From an uncultured Flavobacteriales bacterium (lineage in GTDB: Bacteria > Bacteroidota > Bacteroidia > Flavobacteriales_D > Sanyastnellaceae), in NCBI GenBank assembly GCA_938082505.1, contig CALLLH010000014.1, positions 1 through 64,000 of the forward strand: DNA of 64,000 bases, given 5' to 3'. The stretch's first letter is position 1; every line of letters begins with the position of its first letter. The notes beneath the pieces were generated by a model. It saw only the letters and a program-made list of their open reading frames with translations. It did no database searches and was not told where the DNA came from. The position numbers and the translations under genes were made by a program. Positions 32,538 through 41,323 of the stretch are shown piece after piece.

Positions 32538-33572
32538 ATGAGCACTTCCATTCTCCCCGTCATTCCACCTTCACTTCAAACACCGCCGCGCTTTGAATCC
32601 GGTGGAAAAGGCACCGGCGTCGAAATCCACATCATACACGAGAATGATGCCTGGGTAGAGCCCCTGCGTGCGGAACTGCGGTCGCGGAGCCTGCCTTTCA
32701 AGGAGTGGTTCGTGGATCACCTCGCCATTGATCTCGATGCCGCACCTCCCCAGGGCGTCTTCTACAATAGAATGAGCGCCAGCTCCCACACCCGCGATCA
32801 TAGGCATGCCTGGGAGGCGACCCGGGGTCTGATGGCGTGGCTGGAGGCCCATGGCCGGCGCGTCATCAACAACCGCGTGGCCACGGGATTGGAGGTGAGC
32901 AAGGTGGAGCAGACCATCGCACTGCAGCGGCATGGACTGCTGGTGCCGCGGAGCATGGCAGCCACCGGGGTCGAGGCGCTGCGCGAAGCGGCCGCCCGAT
33001 GGGACGGGCCCTTCATCCTGAAGCCCAATCGGGGTGGCAAGGGAACCGGCGTTCGGTTGATCCGGGATGCCTCCGACCTCGGGCAGGTCATGGCCGTTTT
33101 TGATGAGTACACCCTCGATGGCACGGTTATCCTGCAGGAGTATGTGCAGCCCGCGGATGGACGCGTGCTGCGGCTCGAATTCGTCGGGGGTCGACACCTG
33201 TATACCGTCAGCATCGATGCCGGCGGCGGGTTCGAGTTGTGCCCTGCTGACGGTTGCCAGGTGGGCAATGCTTTTTGTCCGGCCGACGGCCGGGCCCAGT
33301 TCGAGGTGTTGGACCACCACCATCCCGTGGAGTTGAAACGGTGCCTCGATTTCCTGAAGGCTTCTGGCATGGAAGTGGCCGCCATGGAAGCCGCTCCTGA
33401 TGCCGATGGCCGGTTGAAGTTCTACGATGTCAACATCAATACGAACTACAATGCAGCAGCGGAGAAACGCGCTTCCACGGACCACACAGGGATGGGGGCC
33501 ATTGCTGAATTCCTCGGTCGTGAACTGGAAATCGTCCGCGCCCAGGTTCGGACAGAACACCCTGCACCATGA
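32538..33572 (+). CDS. ATP-grasp ligase (RimK/glutathione-synthase-like)
   Basis: 344 residues from ATG 32538; an upstream ATG at 32466 abuts the terminator T-run and is rejected. The N-terminal pre-ATP-grasp part includes VEIHIIHENDAWVEPLRAEL and FYNRMSASSHTRDH. The ATP-grasp core has PFILKPNRGGKGTGVRLI (nucleotide-binding Lys and Gly loop), VILQEYVQ and the metal-binding KFYDVNINTNYN. These ligases join a carboxylate to an amine or thiol via an acyl phosphate. It overlaps the oxidoreductase by 4 nt and follows a cysteine leader attenuator, so its substrate may be cysteine or a cysteine-derived compound; that is inference. The exact substrate is unknown. Confidence 0.88.
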   Translation: MSTSILPVIPPSLQTPPRFESGGKGTGVEIHIIHENDAWVEPLRAELRSRSLPFKEWFVDHLAIDLDAAPPQGVFYNRMSASSHTRDHRHAWEATRGLMAWLEAHGRRVINNRVATGLEVSKVEQTIALQRHGLLVPRSMAATGVEALREAAARWDGPFILKPNRGGKGTGVRLIRDASDLGQVMAVFDEYTLDGTVILQEYVQPADGRVLRLEFVGGRHLYTVSIDAGGGFELCPADGCQVGNAFCPADGRAQFEVLDHHHPVELKRCLDFLKASGMEVAAMEAAPDADGRLKFYDVNINTNYNAAAEKRASTDHTGMGAIAEFLGRELEIVRAQVRTEHPAP

Positions 33573-34714
33573 CAGGCGTGGCCGGTACGGCAGCCCAGCT
33601 GCACGCCATCCGTCAAGCCCATGTCGCCGTGGTGGGGGGCGGCATCATGGGGGCCATGACGGCGGCCCACTTGATCGAGCTTGGAACGGAAGTCACCCTC
33701 TATGACCCGCATCGGCTCGGGTCCGGACCGGGGGCTTCCGTCGACACAGGGCGCAGCTTCAGGGTACACTACGGCAAGGACAGGACCCTGGTGTCCCATG
33801 CGGTCCGCAGCTTCCGTCTCTGGAAGGCGTGGGAGCAGAAGCTGGGCCGGCCTTTGCTCCATGCGACGGGCAAGATGCTGCTGGAGGAACCGGGCGACCG
33901 CCATGCCTTCGAGAGTTGGCAGACCATGCGCAAGATCGGACTGCCGGCCGACCGCCTTTCCGGAGGCATGGTGGCCCAGGAGTGGCCCGGTTTCAAGGCG
34001 GGAGCCGCCACTGTGGACCGTCTGGGCGGCGTCCTCGAGCCGCACGTCATCCTCGACGCCCTTCATGTATGGCTCAAGTCGAGGGGTGTCCATTTCCGTG
34101 GCGAGGCGATGGACCTGGATGCGCGATCGGTGGAGGATGAGCAAGCGAGGCTGCATTTCGACGCGGTCGTCTTGACCGCGGGTGCCTGGACCCGGCGCTT
34201 CATCGAGGCACCCGTGGAGGTGACCCGCCAGGAATTGGTCTACTTTGATGCCGCGGCCCTGGGTGACCGCCTGAACCGCCTGCCGGTATTCAGCCACATG
34301 GAAAGCGGATTCTACGCCATTCCGACGGCGGGCGACGGGCGCATCAAGGTCGCCAACCACCACCCGGGACCGGTCGGCCACCCCGATGGCGACGACCGCA
34401 AGGTGACTCCGGCATTCGAGCAGGCTGCCCGCCAGTTCCTCGGGGCGCACCTCCCAGAACTCAGCGAGGCGGAGGTGGTGCGGCGCCATGTTTGTTTCTA
34501 TACCGGGACAGCGGACCGGGATTTCATCCTCGACCGCACCCGTGAGGGACTCGTCATCGGTGCTGGATTCAGTGGGCACGGCTTCAAATTCTCTCCCTTG
34601 GTCGGACGGCTGCTGGCCCAACTGGCCCTCGGTTTGAAGACGGAAGTGGCCATCGACCGGTTTGCCATGCACCGACAAGCCCTGCATGGCAAGTTGATCA
34701 GATTGGCGGTGTGA
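33569..34714 (+). CDS. Sarcosine-oxidase-like FAD amine oxidoreductase
   Basis: 381 residues. An N-terminal Rossmann FAD motif VAVVGGGIMGAMTAAHLIELG is followed by a DAO-family body. The segment VVRRHVCFYTGTADRDFILD aligns with the part of monomeric sarcosine oxidase and N-methyltryptophan oxidase where Cys carries covalent FAD, and VIGAGFSGHGFKFSPLVG is the C-terminal FAD-binding signature. Such enzymes oxidise secondary or N-methyl amines or cyclic amino acids, releasing hydrogen peroxide. The gene overlaps the ATP-grasp stop by 4 nt (ATGA) and shares the cysteine attenuator, so both act in one pathway. The substrate is unknown; a sulfur-containing cyclic amine such as a thiazolidine is one untested idea. 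Confidence 0.9.
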   Translation: MTGVAGTAAQLHAIRQAHVAVVGGGIMGAMTAAHLIELGTEVTLYDPHRLGSGPGASVDTGRSFRVHYGKDRTLVSHAVRSFRLWKAWEQKLGRPLLHATGKMLLEEPGDRHAFESWQTMRKIGLPADRLSGGMVAQEWPGFKAGAATVDRLGGVLEPHVILDALHVWLKSRGVHFRGEAMDLDARSVEDEQARLHFDAVVLTAGAWTRRFIEAPVEVTRQELVYFDAAALGDRLNRLPVFSHMESGFYAIPTAGDGRIKVANHHPGPVGHPDGDDRKVTPAFEQAARQFLGAHLPELSEAEVVRRHVCFYTGTADRDFILDRTREGLVIGAGFSGHGFKFSPLVGRLLAQLALGLKTEVAIDRFAMHRQALHGKLIRLAV

Positions 34715-34715
34715 T

Positions 34716-34988
34716 TCAGTCCTGAATGCGCGCCGCGGAGCGCACCCAGAGGCGGGCGATGACGGCCATCAGCAAGGTGAAGGCCACTGTGCAGGCCGCC
34801 GCGTAGCCCCACGTGCCTTCCGGCTCAGGCACATCGAGGCTGTCAGCCCGCAATTGGGCCAGCCGCATCCGCGCATTGCGGACGATGAACCAGCTGCCCC
34901 ACGCCACCAATGGCGCCAAGATCAGCCACGCCCTGAACCAGGGTTCATAAGCTTGCAATCCCGCCATGTCCTCAGCGCGTTCGGTCAT
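34716..34988 (-). CDS. Small membrane protein downstream of yggS
   Basis: 90 residues from ATG 34988, overlapping the yggS stop by 4 nt. It has two hydrophobic helices (FRAWLILAPLVAWGSWFIV; GYAAACTVAFTLLMAVIARLWV) joined by a charged loop (RNARMRLAQLRADSLDVPEPEG). No family was recognised. It is the last gene of the serC-serA-DUF1015-yggS set and its stop is 1 nt from the convergent oxidoreductase stop. Its longer open frame upstream is a yggS shadow. Confidence 0.65.
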   Translation of the reverse strand: MTERAEDMAGLQAYEPWFRAWLILAPLVAWGSWFIVRNARMRLAQLRADSLDVPEPEGTWGYAAACTVAFTLLMAVIARLWVRSAARIQD

Positions 34989-35671
34989 CGCGTGCCGAAA
35001 ATGGAGCTGCCGATGCGGACCATGGTGCTGCCCTCTTCGACGGCGATGCGCCAGTCGCCACTCATGCCCATGGACAGGGTGTCCCATCCACGACCCGGTG
35101 CGAGCCGGTCGAACAACTTTCGAAGCCCCCCAAACTCTTGGGCTACCTGCCCTTCATCCGAGGTGAAGGTCGCCATGCCCATGAGGCCCTTGACCTCCAC
35201 GTGCGGCCAGGCGCCGCCGTCCAGCTGGTCGACCAAAGCCTCCAGTTCGGCTTCGGACAGTCCGAACTTGGAGGATTCCTGGGCGATGTGCAGTTGCAGC
35301 AGTGCGGGTATCCGACGCCCACAGGTTGCTGCCCGCTTGTCGATCTCCGCCAGCAGTCCCTCCTCATCGACAGCGTGGATGAGGCCGACGAAGGGCGCGA
35401 TGTACTTGACCTTGTTCTTCTGCAGTGTCCCGATCTGGTGCCAATCCAATCCTTCGAACTCGGATGAGCGCCCTCCGGCGGGATCGGTCAGTGCCTCGTG
35501 CTTGCCCACCAGCTCCTGCACGCGGTTCTCACCGAAGCTCCTCGCCCCGGCCGCATAGGCGACTTCGACGGCTTCGATCGGCTTGGTCTTGCTTACCGCG
35601 ATGACCTCCACGGAGGAGGGCACCGCCTCTCGGACTTCCTGCCAGTTCCGTGCAATGTCTGTCGCCACCAT
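34985..35671 (-). CDS. yggS: PLP homeostasis protein (YggS/PROSC family)
   Basis: 228 residues from ATG 35671. The PLP-lysine motif is VEVIAVSKTKPIEAVEVAYAAG, followed by FGENRVQEL, DWHQIGTLQKNKVKYI, and the phosphate-binding end SMGMSGDWRIAVEEGSTMVRIG. YggS binds pyridoxal 5'-phosphate without catalysing a reaction and balances PLP and amino-acid pools. A box GACCTTTG ends 4 nt upstream of the start. It is 10 nt downstream of the DUF1015 gene, linking it to PLP-dependent SerC in the same operon. Confidence 0.93.
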   Translation of the reverse strand: MVATDIARNWQEVREAVPSSVEVIAVSKTKPIEAVEVAYAAGARSFGENRVQELVGKHEALTDPAGGRSSEFEGLDWHQIGTLQKNKVKYIAPFVGLIHAVDEEGLLAEIDKRAATCGRRIPALLQLHIAQESSKFGLSEAELEALVDQLDGGAWPHVEVKGLMGMATFTSDEGQVAQEFGGLRKLFDRLAPGRGWDTLSMGMSGDWRIAVEEGSTMVRIGSSIFGTR

Positions 35672-35681
35672 GGCGCAAAGG

Positions 35682-36893
35682 TCAGGATGCCGGCCCGAAA
35701 TCGAAGAGGGTAAGTCCACTGCGCAACTTCGGCGCGATCCACGTGCTCTTCGGCGGCAGGAAACGACCGTCATCCGCCACGGCCTTGAGGCCTTCAAAGG
35801 TCATCGGCGGCATGATGAACGCCAGTCGGTCCGCTCCCGCCGTGGCCTTGTCGAGGGCATCCAGCTCGAGGTCTCCCGCGATGTAGTCGAGCCGCCGGTC
35901 CGTCCGGGGCTCATCGATTCCGAATATTGGCCCGAGCACCTCTTCCTGAAGCCATTCAGCCGCCGTCCGGCCGCTCGCCGCCAAGGCCGAGCGGATGTCG
36001 AGCATCCCTTCGCCGACCCCCCGCAAGGCGATCTGCCCACCAGCAGGCGCCAGGGTATCCGCAACGGGCCGCCATTCGACACCCTCCAAAGTGCGCATAC
36101 GTGCCACACGCTCACCGAGGTCCGGCATGGTTGCAACCCCTTTCAATACGCGATGGAAGCCCCGGAAGATGAGTTGGTCGCCCGGCACGAGGAGGGCCAT
36201 GAAGGCATGGCCTCTGATGTGCTGCGGATGGGCTTCGGCCATGCGGATGCTGCTGGCCACCCTATGGTGTCCGTCGGCAATGTAAACGGAATCCAAGCCT
36301 TCGAACGCTGTTGCCAGCGCCTCGCGCTCCGCACCACGGACCCGCCAAAGCGTGTGGCGCACCCCATCGGCGGTGGTGAAGTCGAAATCGAAGGCGCCAT
36401 CCACCACGGCCGCCACAGCGTTGTCCACTGCAACGTCAGGCTCATGGGCCAACAGGGTCGGCTCGGCATTGAGCCCTACATCGGCGAGGTAGGAGGCGAA
36501 CAGCGTCTCCCGGTCGGACAGCGTGGACTCGTGCACCTTGACGTGTCCGGCCTGCGCCGCTGCCGTCGGCACCAACCCGACCACCCCCGTGCAAGTCCCG
36601 AGCGGTCCGGTCTGCCGCAGCACGTAGTACGCAGGCTCTTCATCCCCCACGAGCCATTCCTTGCCCAGAAAGGTCTCATACGCCGTGCGGATCGACCGCA
36701 TGCCGTCTGCCCCACGGGCATCGCCCTCAGGGTGGATCACATGCAGGAAACTGTAAGGATTGCGGGACAGCTTGTCCTGCAGTTCGTAGTCGCTGTAGGT
36801 CAAATAGCTTCTCGTGGCCACAAGGTGGGCCTTGTCCGGCGGCGGCAACACACCCGTGAAGGGCCGGAGCAGGGGAGCAGGCTTCGTTGACAT
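35682..36893 (-). CDS. DUF1015 family protein
   Basis: 403 residues. DUF1015 signatures include LLRPFTGVLPPPDKAHLVATRSYLTYS in the N-terminus, NPYSFLHVIHPEGD, and VYIADGHHRVASSIRMA in the centre, where the DGHHR motif is invariant. The biochemical activity is not established; ParB/Srx-like nucleotide-dependent kinase relatives have been proposed for related folds. The gene regularly sits beside serA and serC in Bacteroidota, as it does here, which suggests a link to serine metabolism. It lies 39 nt downstream of serA and 10 nt upstream of yggS. Confidence 0.9.
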   Translation of the reverse strand: MSTKPAPLLRPFTGVLPPPDKAHLVATRSYLTYSDYELQDKLSRNPYSFLHVIHPEGDARGADGMRSIRTAYETFLGKEWLVGDEEPAYYVLRQTGPLGTCTGVVGLVPTAAAQAGHVKVHESTLSDRETLFASYLADVGLNAEPTLLAHEPDVAVDNAVAAVVDGAFDFDFTTADGVRHTLWRVRGAEREALATAFEGLDSVYIADGHHRVASSIRMAEAHPQHIRGHAFMALLVPGDQLIFRGFHRVLKGVATMPDLGERVARMRTLEGVEWRPVADTLAPAGGQIALRGVGEGMLDIRSALAASGRTAAEWLQEEVLGPIFGIDEPRTDRRLDYIAGDLELDALDKATAGADRLAFIMPPMTFEGLKAVADDGRFLPPKSTWIAPKLRSGLTLFDFGPAS

Positions 36894-36932
36894 TGAACTG
36901 AGCGCCCCGAAAGGTATCTGAACCCGCTCGAT

Positions 36933-37898
36933 TTACCGCATTTCGAGGATGCGCTCGACGAGTTCGTCACCGATGCGGTCCTGGGCTTCGAGGGTGGCCG
37001 CGCCGATGTGCGGCGTCAAGGCGAGTCCGGCGACTTTGAGCAGGCCGGGGTCCGGCTTGGGTTCGCCGATGAAGACATCGAGCGCCGCTCCGCGCAGGTG
37101 GCCGGATTCGACGGCCTCGCGGACGGCCGCCTCATCGACGGTGCCGCCACGGGCGGTGTTGACGATCATGGCACCCTGCTTCATGGAAGCTACGCCTGCC
37201 GCATCGAGGACGGGAGAACCATCCTCTTGGGCAGGTACGTGAAAGGTGATGGCGTCCGCCACGGCGATCAGCTCCTCCAGGGGCATCAGCGGAATCTCCA
37301 CATCGACCGCCTGGGATTTGGAACCACCCAGCGGCACTTCGACGGTGACCTTGCGGGAGGTGCCGATTCGGTCGGAACCGATGACGTGCATGCCGCATCC
37401 GAGGGCGTATTGGGCGACCGAGGTGCCGATGCGGCCGAAGCCGACGATGCCGAGCGTCTTGCCGCGGAGCTCTATGCCCTTGGCGTAGGCCTTCTTGAGG
37501 ACCTTGAAGTCCTCGGCGCCCCGGGCGGGCATCTCCTGATAGCTGCGGTGCAACGAGCGGGCCATGGCGAACAGATGGGCCATGACGAGTTCGGCGACAC
37601 TCTGGCTGCTGGCAGCGGGAGTGTTGAAGACCACCTTGCCGTTGTCCCGGGCGTATTGGACGTCGATGTTGTCCATGCCAACCCCGCCGCGGCCGATGAA
37701 GCGCAACCCGGGGCAGGCGTCGATCAGGTCCTGGCGGACTTTGGTGGCACTGCGCACCAGCAGGCCTTCGTAGCCTTCCGCATTGATGACGTCGATGAGG
37801 CGGGCCTGCTCCACGTGGTCGGTGGAGACGGTGACGCCTTCGGCTTCGAGGGCGGTTTTGGCGTTATCGGAAATACCGTCGTTGGCGAGGACTTTCAT
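36933..37898 (-). CDS. serA: D-3-phosphoglycerate dehydrogenase
   Basis: 321 residues from ATG 37898, the short SerA form without the C-terminal ACT regulatory domain. It has the NAD-binding motif TLGIVGFGRIGTSVAQ, substrate-binding residues in IGRGGVGMDNID and NTARGGTVDE, and the catalytic His in LTPHIGAATLEAQ. An insertion around TVEVPLGGSKSQAVDVEIPL is typical of the Bacteroidota enzyme. It oxidises 3-phosphoglycerate to 3-phosphohydroxypyruvate, the first step of serine (and hence cysteine) synthesis. It lies 38 nt downstream of serC. Confidence 0.93.
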   Translation of the reverse strand: MKVLANDGISDNAKTALEAEGVTVSTDHVEQARLIDVINAEGYEGLLVRSATKVRQDLIDACPGLRFIGRGGVGMDNIDVQYARDNGKVVFNTPAASSQSVAELVMAHLFAMARSLHRSYQEMPARGAEDFKVLKKAYAKGIELRGKTLGIVGFGRIGTSVAQYALGCGMHVIGSDRIGTSRKVTVEVPLGGSKSQAVDVEIPLMPLEELIAVADAITFHVPAQEDGSPVLDAAGVASMKQGAMIVNTARGGTVDEAAVREAVESGHLRGAALDVFIGEPKPDPGLLKVAGLALTPHIGAATLEAQDRIGDELVERILEMR

Positions 37899-37936
37899 GA
37901 GGTCGGGTTCAAAGTGTGGCACAGGGAAAGGGGCAA

Positions 37937-39019
37937 TCAGCCGTGGGTGCGTTCGAATTCGCGCATGACCTCGACGAGGACCTCCACACTGGCAAGGGGG
38001 AGCGCGTTGTACATGGAGGCGCGGAAGCCGCCGACGGATCGGTGCCCCTTGATGCCGTTGATGCCCGCGGCTTCACATGCGGCAAGGAAGGGGGCGGTGT
38101 GCGCTTCGTCCTCTGCCGTGAAGGTGGCGTTCATGACACTGCGGGAATCCGTTTCCGCAAATCCATTGAACAAGGGGTTCCGGTCGATCTCTCCATAGAT
38201 GCACGCGGCCTTGGCGGCATTGCGCTCGCGGGCAGCGGCCACACCTCCGTTGTCCCGAAGCCAGCGCAGGGTCAGCATGCTTGTGTACACCGCGAAGACC
38301 GGCGGCGTGTTGAACATGCTGTCCTTGGCGGCGTGGACGGCGAGGTCGAGGTAGCTGGGGATGTCTCGGCCCGTGTGCCCGATGTGGTCGCGGTCATAGA
38401 TGTACAGCACGGTGCCGGCCGGGCCCATGTTCTTCTGCGCACCGGCATAGATGCAGGCGTATTTCTCGATGTCCACCGGTCGCGAGAAGATGTCCGAGCT
38501 CATGTCGGCGACCATGGGGACGTCGATTTCGGGGTCACCCTGATACTGTGTACCGAAGATGGTGTTGTTGGTCGTGATGTGCACGAAGTCGGCCTCGGAA
38601 TGGGAGGGCAAGGCCGGGATCCGATCGAATCCGGTATCCTCACTGCTGGTCAGGGCATGGGCACCACCGACCCGCTTGGCCTCCTTCAACGCATTCTTGG
38701 CCCAGGTGCCGGTCACCGCGTAATCCATGATGCCTTCCTGGGGGATGAAATTCATCGCCGTGGTCAGGAAGCCGAGGCTGGCGCCTCCTTGCAGGAAGAG
38801 CACCTCGTAGCGGTCGGGCAGGTTCAGCTCGGTTCGCACCAGTTGCCGCGCCTCCTCCATGATCGCCACGAAGGGCTTGCTGCGGTGTGACATCTCGATG
38901 AGGCTCAGTCCACTGCCGTCGAGGTCACGCACGGCATCAGCAGCCTGCTGAAGGACGGATTCCGGCAGAATGCACGGTCCTGCGGAGAAGTTGTGGATGG
39001 CGTGGGTGGTGGTATTCAT
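37937..39019 (-). CDS. serC: Phosphoserine aminotransferase
   Basis: 360 residues, full length. MNTTTHAIHNFSAGPCILP is the classic SerC start. FLQGGASLGFLTTAMNF binds PLP phosphate, and the catalytic Lys lies in YAGAQKNMGPAGTVLYIYD. SSDIFSRPVDIEKY and GGFRASMYNALP complete the family pattern. It uses PLP and glutamate to convert phosphohydroxypyruvate to phosphoserine. It heads serC-serA-DUF1015-yggS; the 93 nt upstream contain a GAAGATTCG stretch seen also before the start at 61842 but no exact -7 box. Confidence 0.96.
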   Translation of the reverse strand: MNTTTHAIHNFSAGPCILPESVLQQAADAVRDLDGSGLSLIEMSHRSKPFVAIMEEARQLVRTELNLPDRYEVLFLQGGASLGFLTTAMNFIPQEGIMDYAVTGTWAKNALKEAKRVGGAHALTSSEDTGFDRIPALPSHSEADFVHITTNNTIFGTQYQGDPEIDVPMVADMSSDIFSRPVDIEKYACIYAGAQKNMGPAGTVLYIYDRDHIGHTGRDIPSYLDLAVHAAKDSMFNTPPVFAVYTSMLTLRWLRDNGGVAAARERNAAKAACIYGEIDRNPLFNGFAETDSRSVMNATFTAEDEAHTAPFLAACEAAGINGIKGHRSVGGFRASMYNALPLASVEVLVEVMREFERTHG

Positions 39020-39112
39020 CGGGGTGCGGAATTGAGTTCAAAACAACCCGAACCTGCCGGGCGTTCATCGCGAATCTTCAAGGAGTTTCCCACAGGGTAT
39101 CAGCGGTGCTCT

Positions 39113-39799
39113 TCACGGCAGTTGTTCGGCCCATTCGAGGAATTCACCGCGGTAATAGGCCGAGGTGAACACTTTTTCGAGCCGCTTCATCTTGGAAGGG
39201 GTCGTGCACGGTGCCCGTTGGATGAGCCGCAGGCGCCGGGCCTCGTCATCGAAAACCGCGGTCAACCGCTCGATCTGGCCTGTGCTGAGGCACTGGTCCA
39301 TCATCCATCTGGACAAGGCATCCAATCGAGCGGATTCGAAGGAGATCGAGGTGACTTCAGCGAGGATGTGCTCCACGGATTGTGCGGATGTCGCTGGGAA
39401 GCACCCGTTCGTTTTGGGCGTCCACGGCGTCTGCAGGGTGTCATCGGGCCAACAGAGCAGGGTGCCGGTGGAGTCGTGCAGCAATGCGAAAGCGGTGCTG
39501 TCCACGCGGGGTGGCAGGGGAACCTCGAACTGAAGGCGACCCAACGGACTTTCTCCCCAGACCAGCAATCGGGCCGAACGGGGCAAGCGGATGTCCATGC
39601 TGTCACCGGGCTGGAGCTGCCTGCCTGCGATTTCGAGGTGCAGCGAGACTTCCGCGAGGACACTGTCCGCCGCAGGCAAGACCCTGCCTGAGACCTGCAG
39701 GCTGTCCGAGGACCGGCTGACCTGGCACCACATCACGGAGGCGCCGTTCGCCAGCAGGGCGAACAAGAGCAGGGATATTGGACGCAGGGCCTTGGTCAT
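39113..39799 (-). CDS. Exported DUF4476 protein
   Basis: 228 residues. A signal peptide (LRPISLLLFALLANGASVMWC) precedes a beta-rich section (~30-110) and a C-terminal all-alpha DUF4476 domain (SARLDALSRWMMDQCLSTGQIERLTAVFDD to FTSAYYRGEFLEWAEQLP, read in pieces). DUF4476 is common in exported Bacteroidota proteins of unknown function. A TATTTTTG box (39814-39807) ends 7 nt upstream of the start, so it has its own promoter although it lies between two same-strand genes. Confidence 0.8.
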   Translation of the reverse strand: MTKALRPISLLLFALLANGASVMWCQVSRSSDSLQVSGRVLPAADSVLAEVSLHLEIAGRQLQPGDSMDIRLPRSARLLVWGESPLGRLQFEVPLPPRVDSTAFALLHDSTGTLLCWPDDTLQTPWTPKTNGCFPATSAQSVEHILAEVTSISFESARLDALSRWMMDQCLSTGQIERLTAVFDDEARRLRLIQRAPCTTPSKMKRLEKVFTSAYYRGEFLEWAEQLP

Positions 39800-39832
39800 C
39801 GGGCCGCAAAAATAACCGCAGTCAAGAGACCG

Positions 39833-41323
39833 TCAGGGTATCCAGCGCCGCTTCACGGTCACGAGGGGGATCCGACCTGCAATCTGGGCCAGCAGGTCAT
39901 GGGGGCCTTGGCGCAAGGAAGCTGGAAACCACCACGCCCAGGCGAGCAATCCTGCAACGGCTGAGAGTACACCGACCAGGAGGCGCAGGAGCCAATGCAG
40001 TTCGGTGAGGAGGGTGGCAGGAAAAGCGGCGGCCAATGTGACCATCCCCAAAATCAGCCCGGGACGCGCCGTGGACAGGATGTCCATCGTGCCCGTGTTG
40101 AGTTTGTAGCCCGCAAGGGCAAGCATGGCCACGGCTTGGACCATCGTGGACAGGACCACACCCCAGGCCAGGGTCTCGAATCCATGGTGATAACCGAGGT
40201 ACGCGGAGAAGGAGAGCCCCGCGCAAAAGGCGGCCTTGACCACCGAAGCGGATACGATCATGTCGGTGGCCCGGACCACGGCGTCGCACACCTTGATCCA
40301 GCTTCTCAGGAAGACCGCAGTGTAGAGGATGCGGATGATGGGAACGGTGGGGAGCAATTTCTCATCGAGCAGCGCGAGCACGAATTCTTCGGTGAACATT
40401 TCGAGCAGGATGATGCCTGGAAACACCAAGCAAGCCGTGAAGTACAGCCCCCCCAGAAAAATCCCGCGCAGTTTTTCCCGGGCGTCCTGCACCTCGCTCA
40501 TGCTGCTGAACAGCACGCTGTCCGAAAGCTTGCCCAACACGGTGATCGGCAGGGTCATCATGTAGTTCGAGCGGTCGTAGATCCCCTGGTCCGCATTCCG
40601 GCTCTCCGGCAGGAACCGCCCCAGGACGAGGACGTCGAGCCGTGAGGCGGCGTAGTTGAGGAAGTTGAATACCGTGCTTGTCGCCCCGTATCGGAACAGG
40701 GAACGGGCCGGAGCGAAGGAGGGCGCCTGTATCCTCACACCGGAGCGGAACCAGTAATTCAGCCCCAATAGCGCATTCTGGGCCAGCAGTGCCCCGGCAT
40801 AGGCGTAGACCCCCCAGCCGTTCCATGCGGCCAGAATGCCGATGATGCCGTTGCCGATCGGCATGGCGATGAAGGACGACCAGAAGAGGTTGCGGAAGTC
40901 CATTCTGCGGATGAGCAGGGACCGGGGCACGAGCGCCAAGCCCGCAAGGGGAAAGCTCAGGGCGACGAAGCGGAGCAGGGGGGTCAGGTCGGGCCTGTGA
41001 TAGAACTCCGCAATCAAGGGGGCCGACACATAGGTGGTCCCGCCGAAGAGCAGGCCGAGCAGCAGCGAGACCCAGAACGCAGAGGAAATCTGGTCCTCCC
41101 GCAGATCCTTGCGCTGGATGAGGGAGGGCCCCACGCCCAATTGGGCGAAGATCTCGATGATCCCGATAATCCCGAGGGCGATGCCGATGATGCCCCATTC
41201 CGCCTCGGTGAGGAAGATGGACAGTGCCTTGATGAAGGCGAGTTGGAAGAGCACCTGGAACCCTACGTTGAGGGTCTGCCAGCTCACCGAGCGGGCAAGG
41301 CGGCCTTCCGGAGCGTCGCTCAT
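39833..41323 (-). CDS. Wzx/WzxC-type polysaccharide flippase
   Basis: 496 residues and about 14 hydrophobic helices. The N-terminus ([34 protein letters not shown]) and [31 protein letters not shown]-type region match lipopolysaccharide and colanic-acid flippases of the WzxC/AmsL group. It moves undecaprenyl-linked oligosaccharides across the inner membrane. It overlaps the rny stop by 4 nt, an unusual pairing with an RNA-decay gene. No glycosyltransferases are adjacent. Confidence 0.85.
   Translation of the reverse strand: MSDAPEGRLARSVSWQTLNVGFQVLFQLAFIKALSIFLTEAEWGIIGIALGIIGIIEIFAQLGVGPSLIQRKDLREDQISSAFWVSLLLGLLFGGTTYVSAPLIAEFYHRPDLTPLLRFVALSFPLAGLALVPRSLLIRRMDFRNLFWSSFIAMPIGNGIIGILAAWNGWGVYAYAGALLAQNALLGLNYWFRSGVRIQAPSFAPARSLFRYGATSTVFNFLNYAASRLDVLVLGRFLPESRNADQGIYDRSNYMMTLPITVLGKLSDSVLFSSMSEVQDAREKLRGIFLGGLYFTACLVFPGIILLEMFTEEFVLALLDEKLLPTVPIIRILYTAVFLRSWIKVCDAVVRATDMIVSASVVKAAFCAGLSFSAYLGYHHGFETLAWGVVLSTMVQAVAMLALAGYKLNTGTMDILSTARPGLILGMVTLAAAFPATLLTELHWLLRLLVGVLSAVAGLLAWAWWFPASLRQGPHDLLAQIAGRIPLVTVKRRWIP

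Noticed and set aside
32344-32541. Leu-rich frame (TTG/CTG run) as a leucine leader peptide
   Set aside because: It has no ATG, and no stop until beyond the terminator; the Cys frame has two ATGs, a short length and a stop before the terminator.
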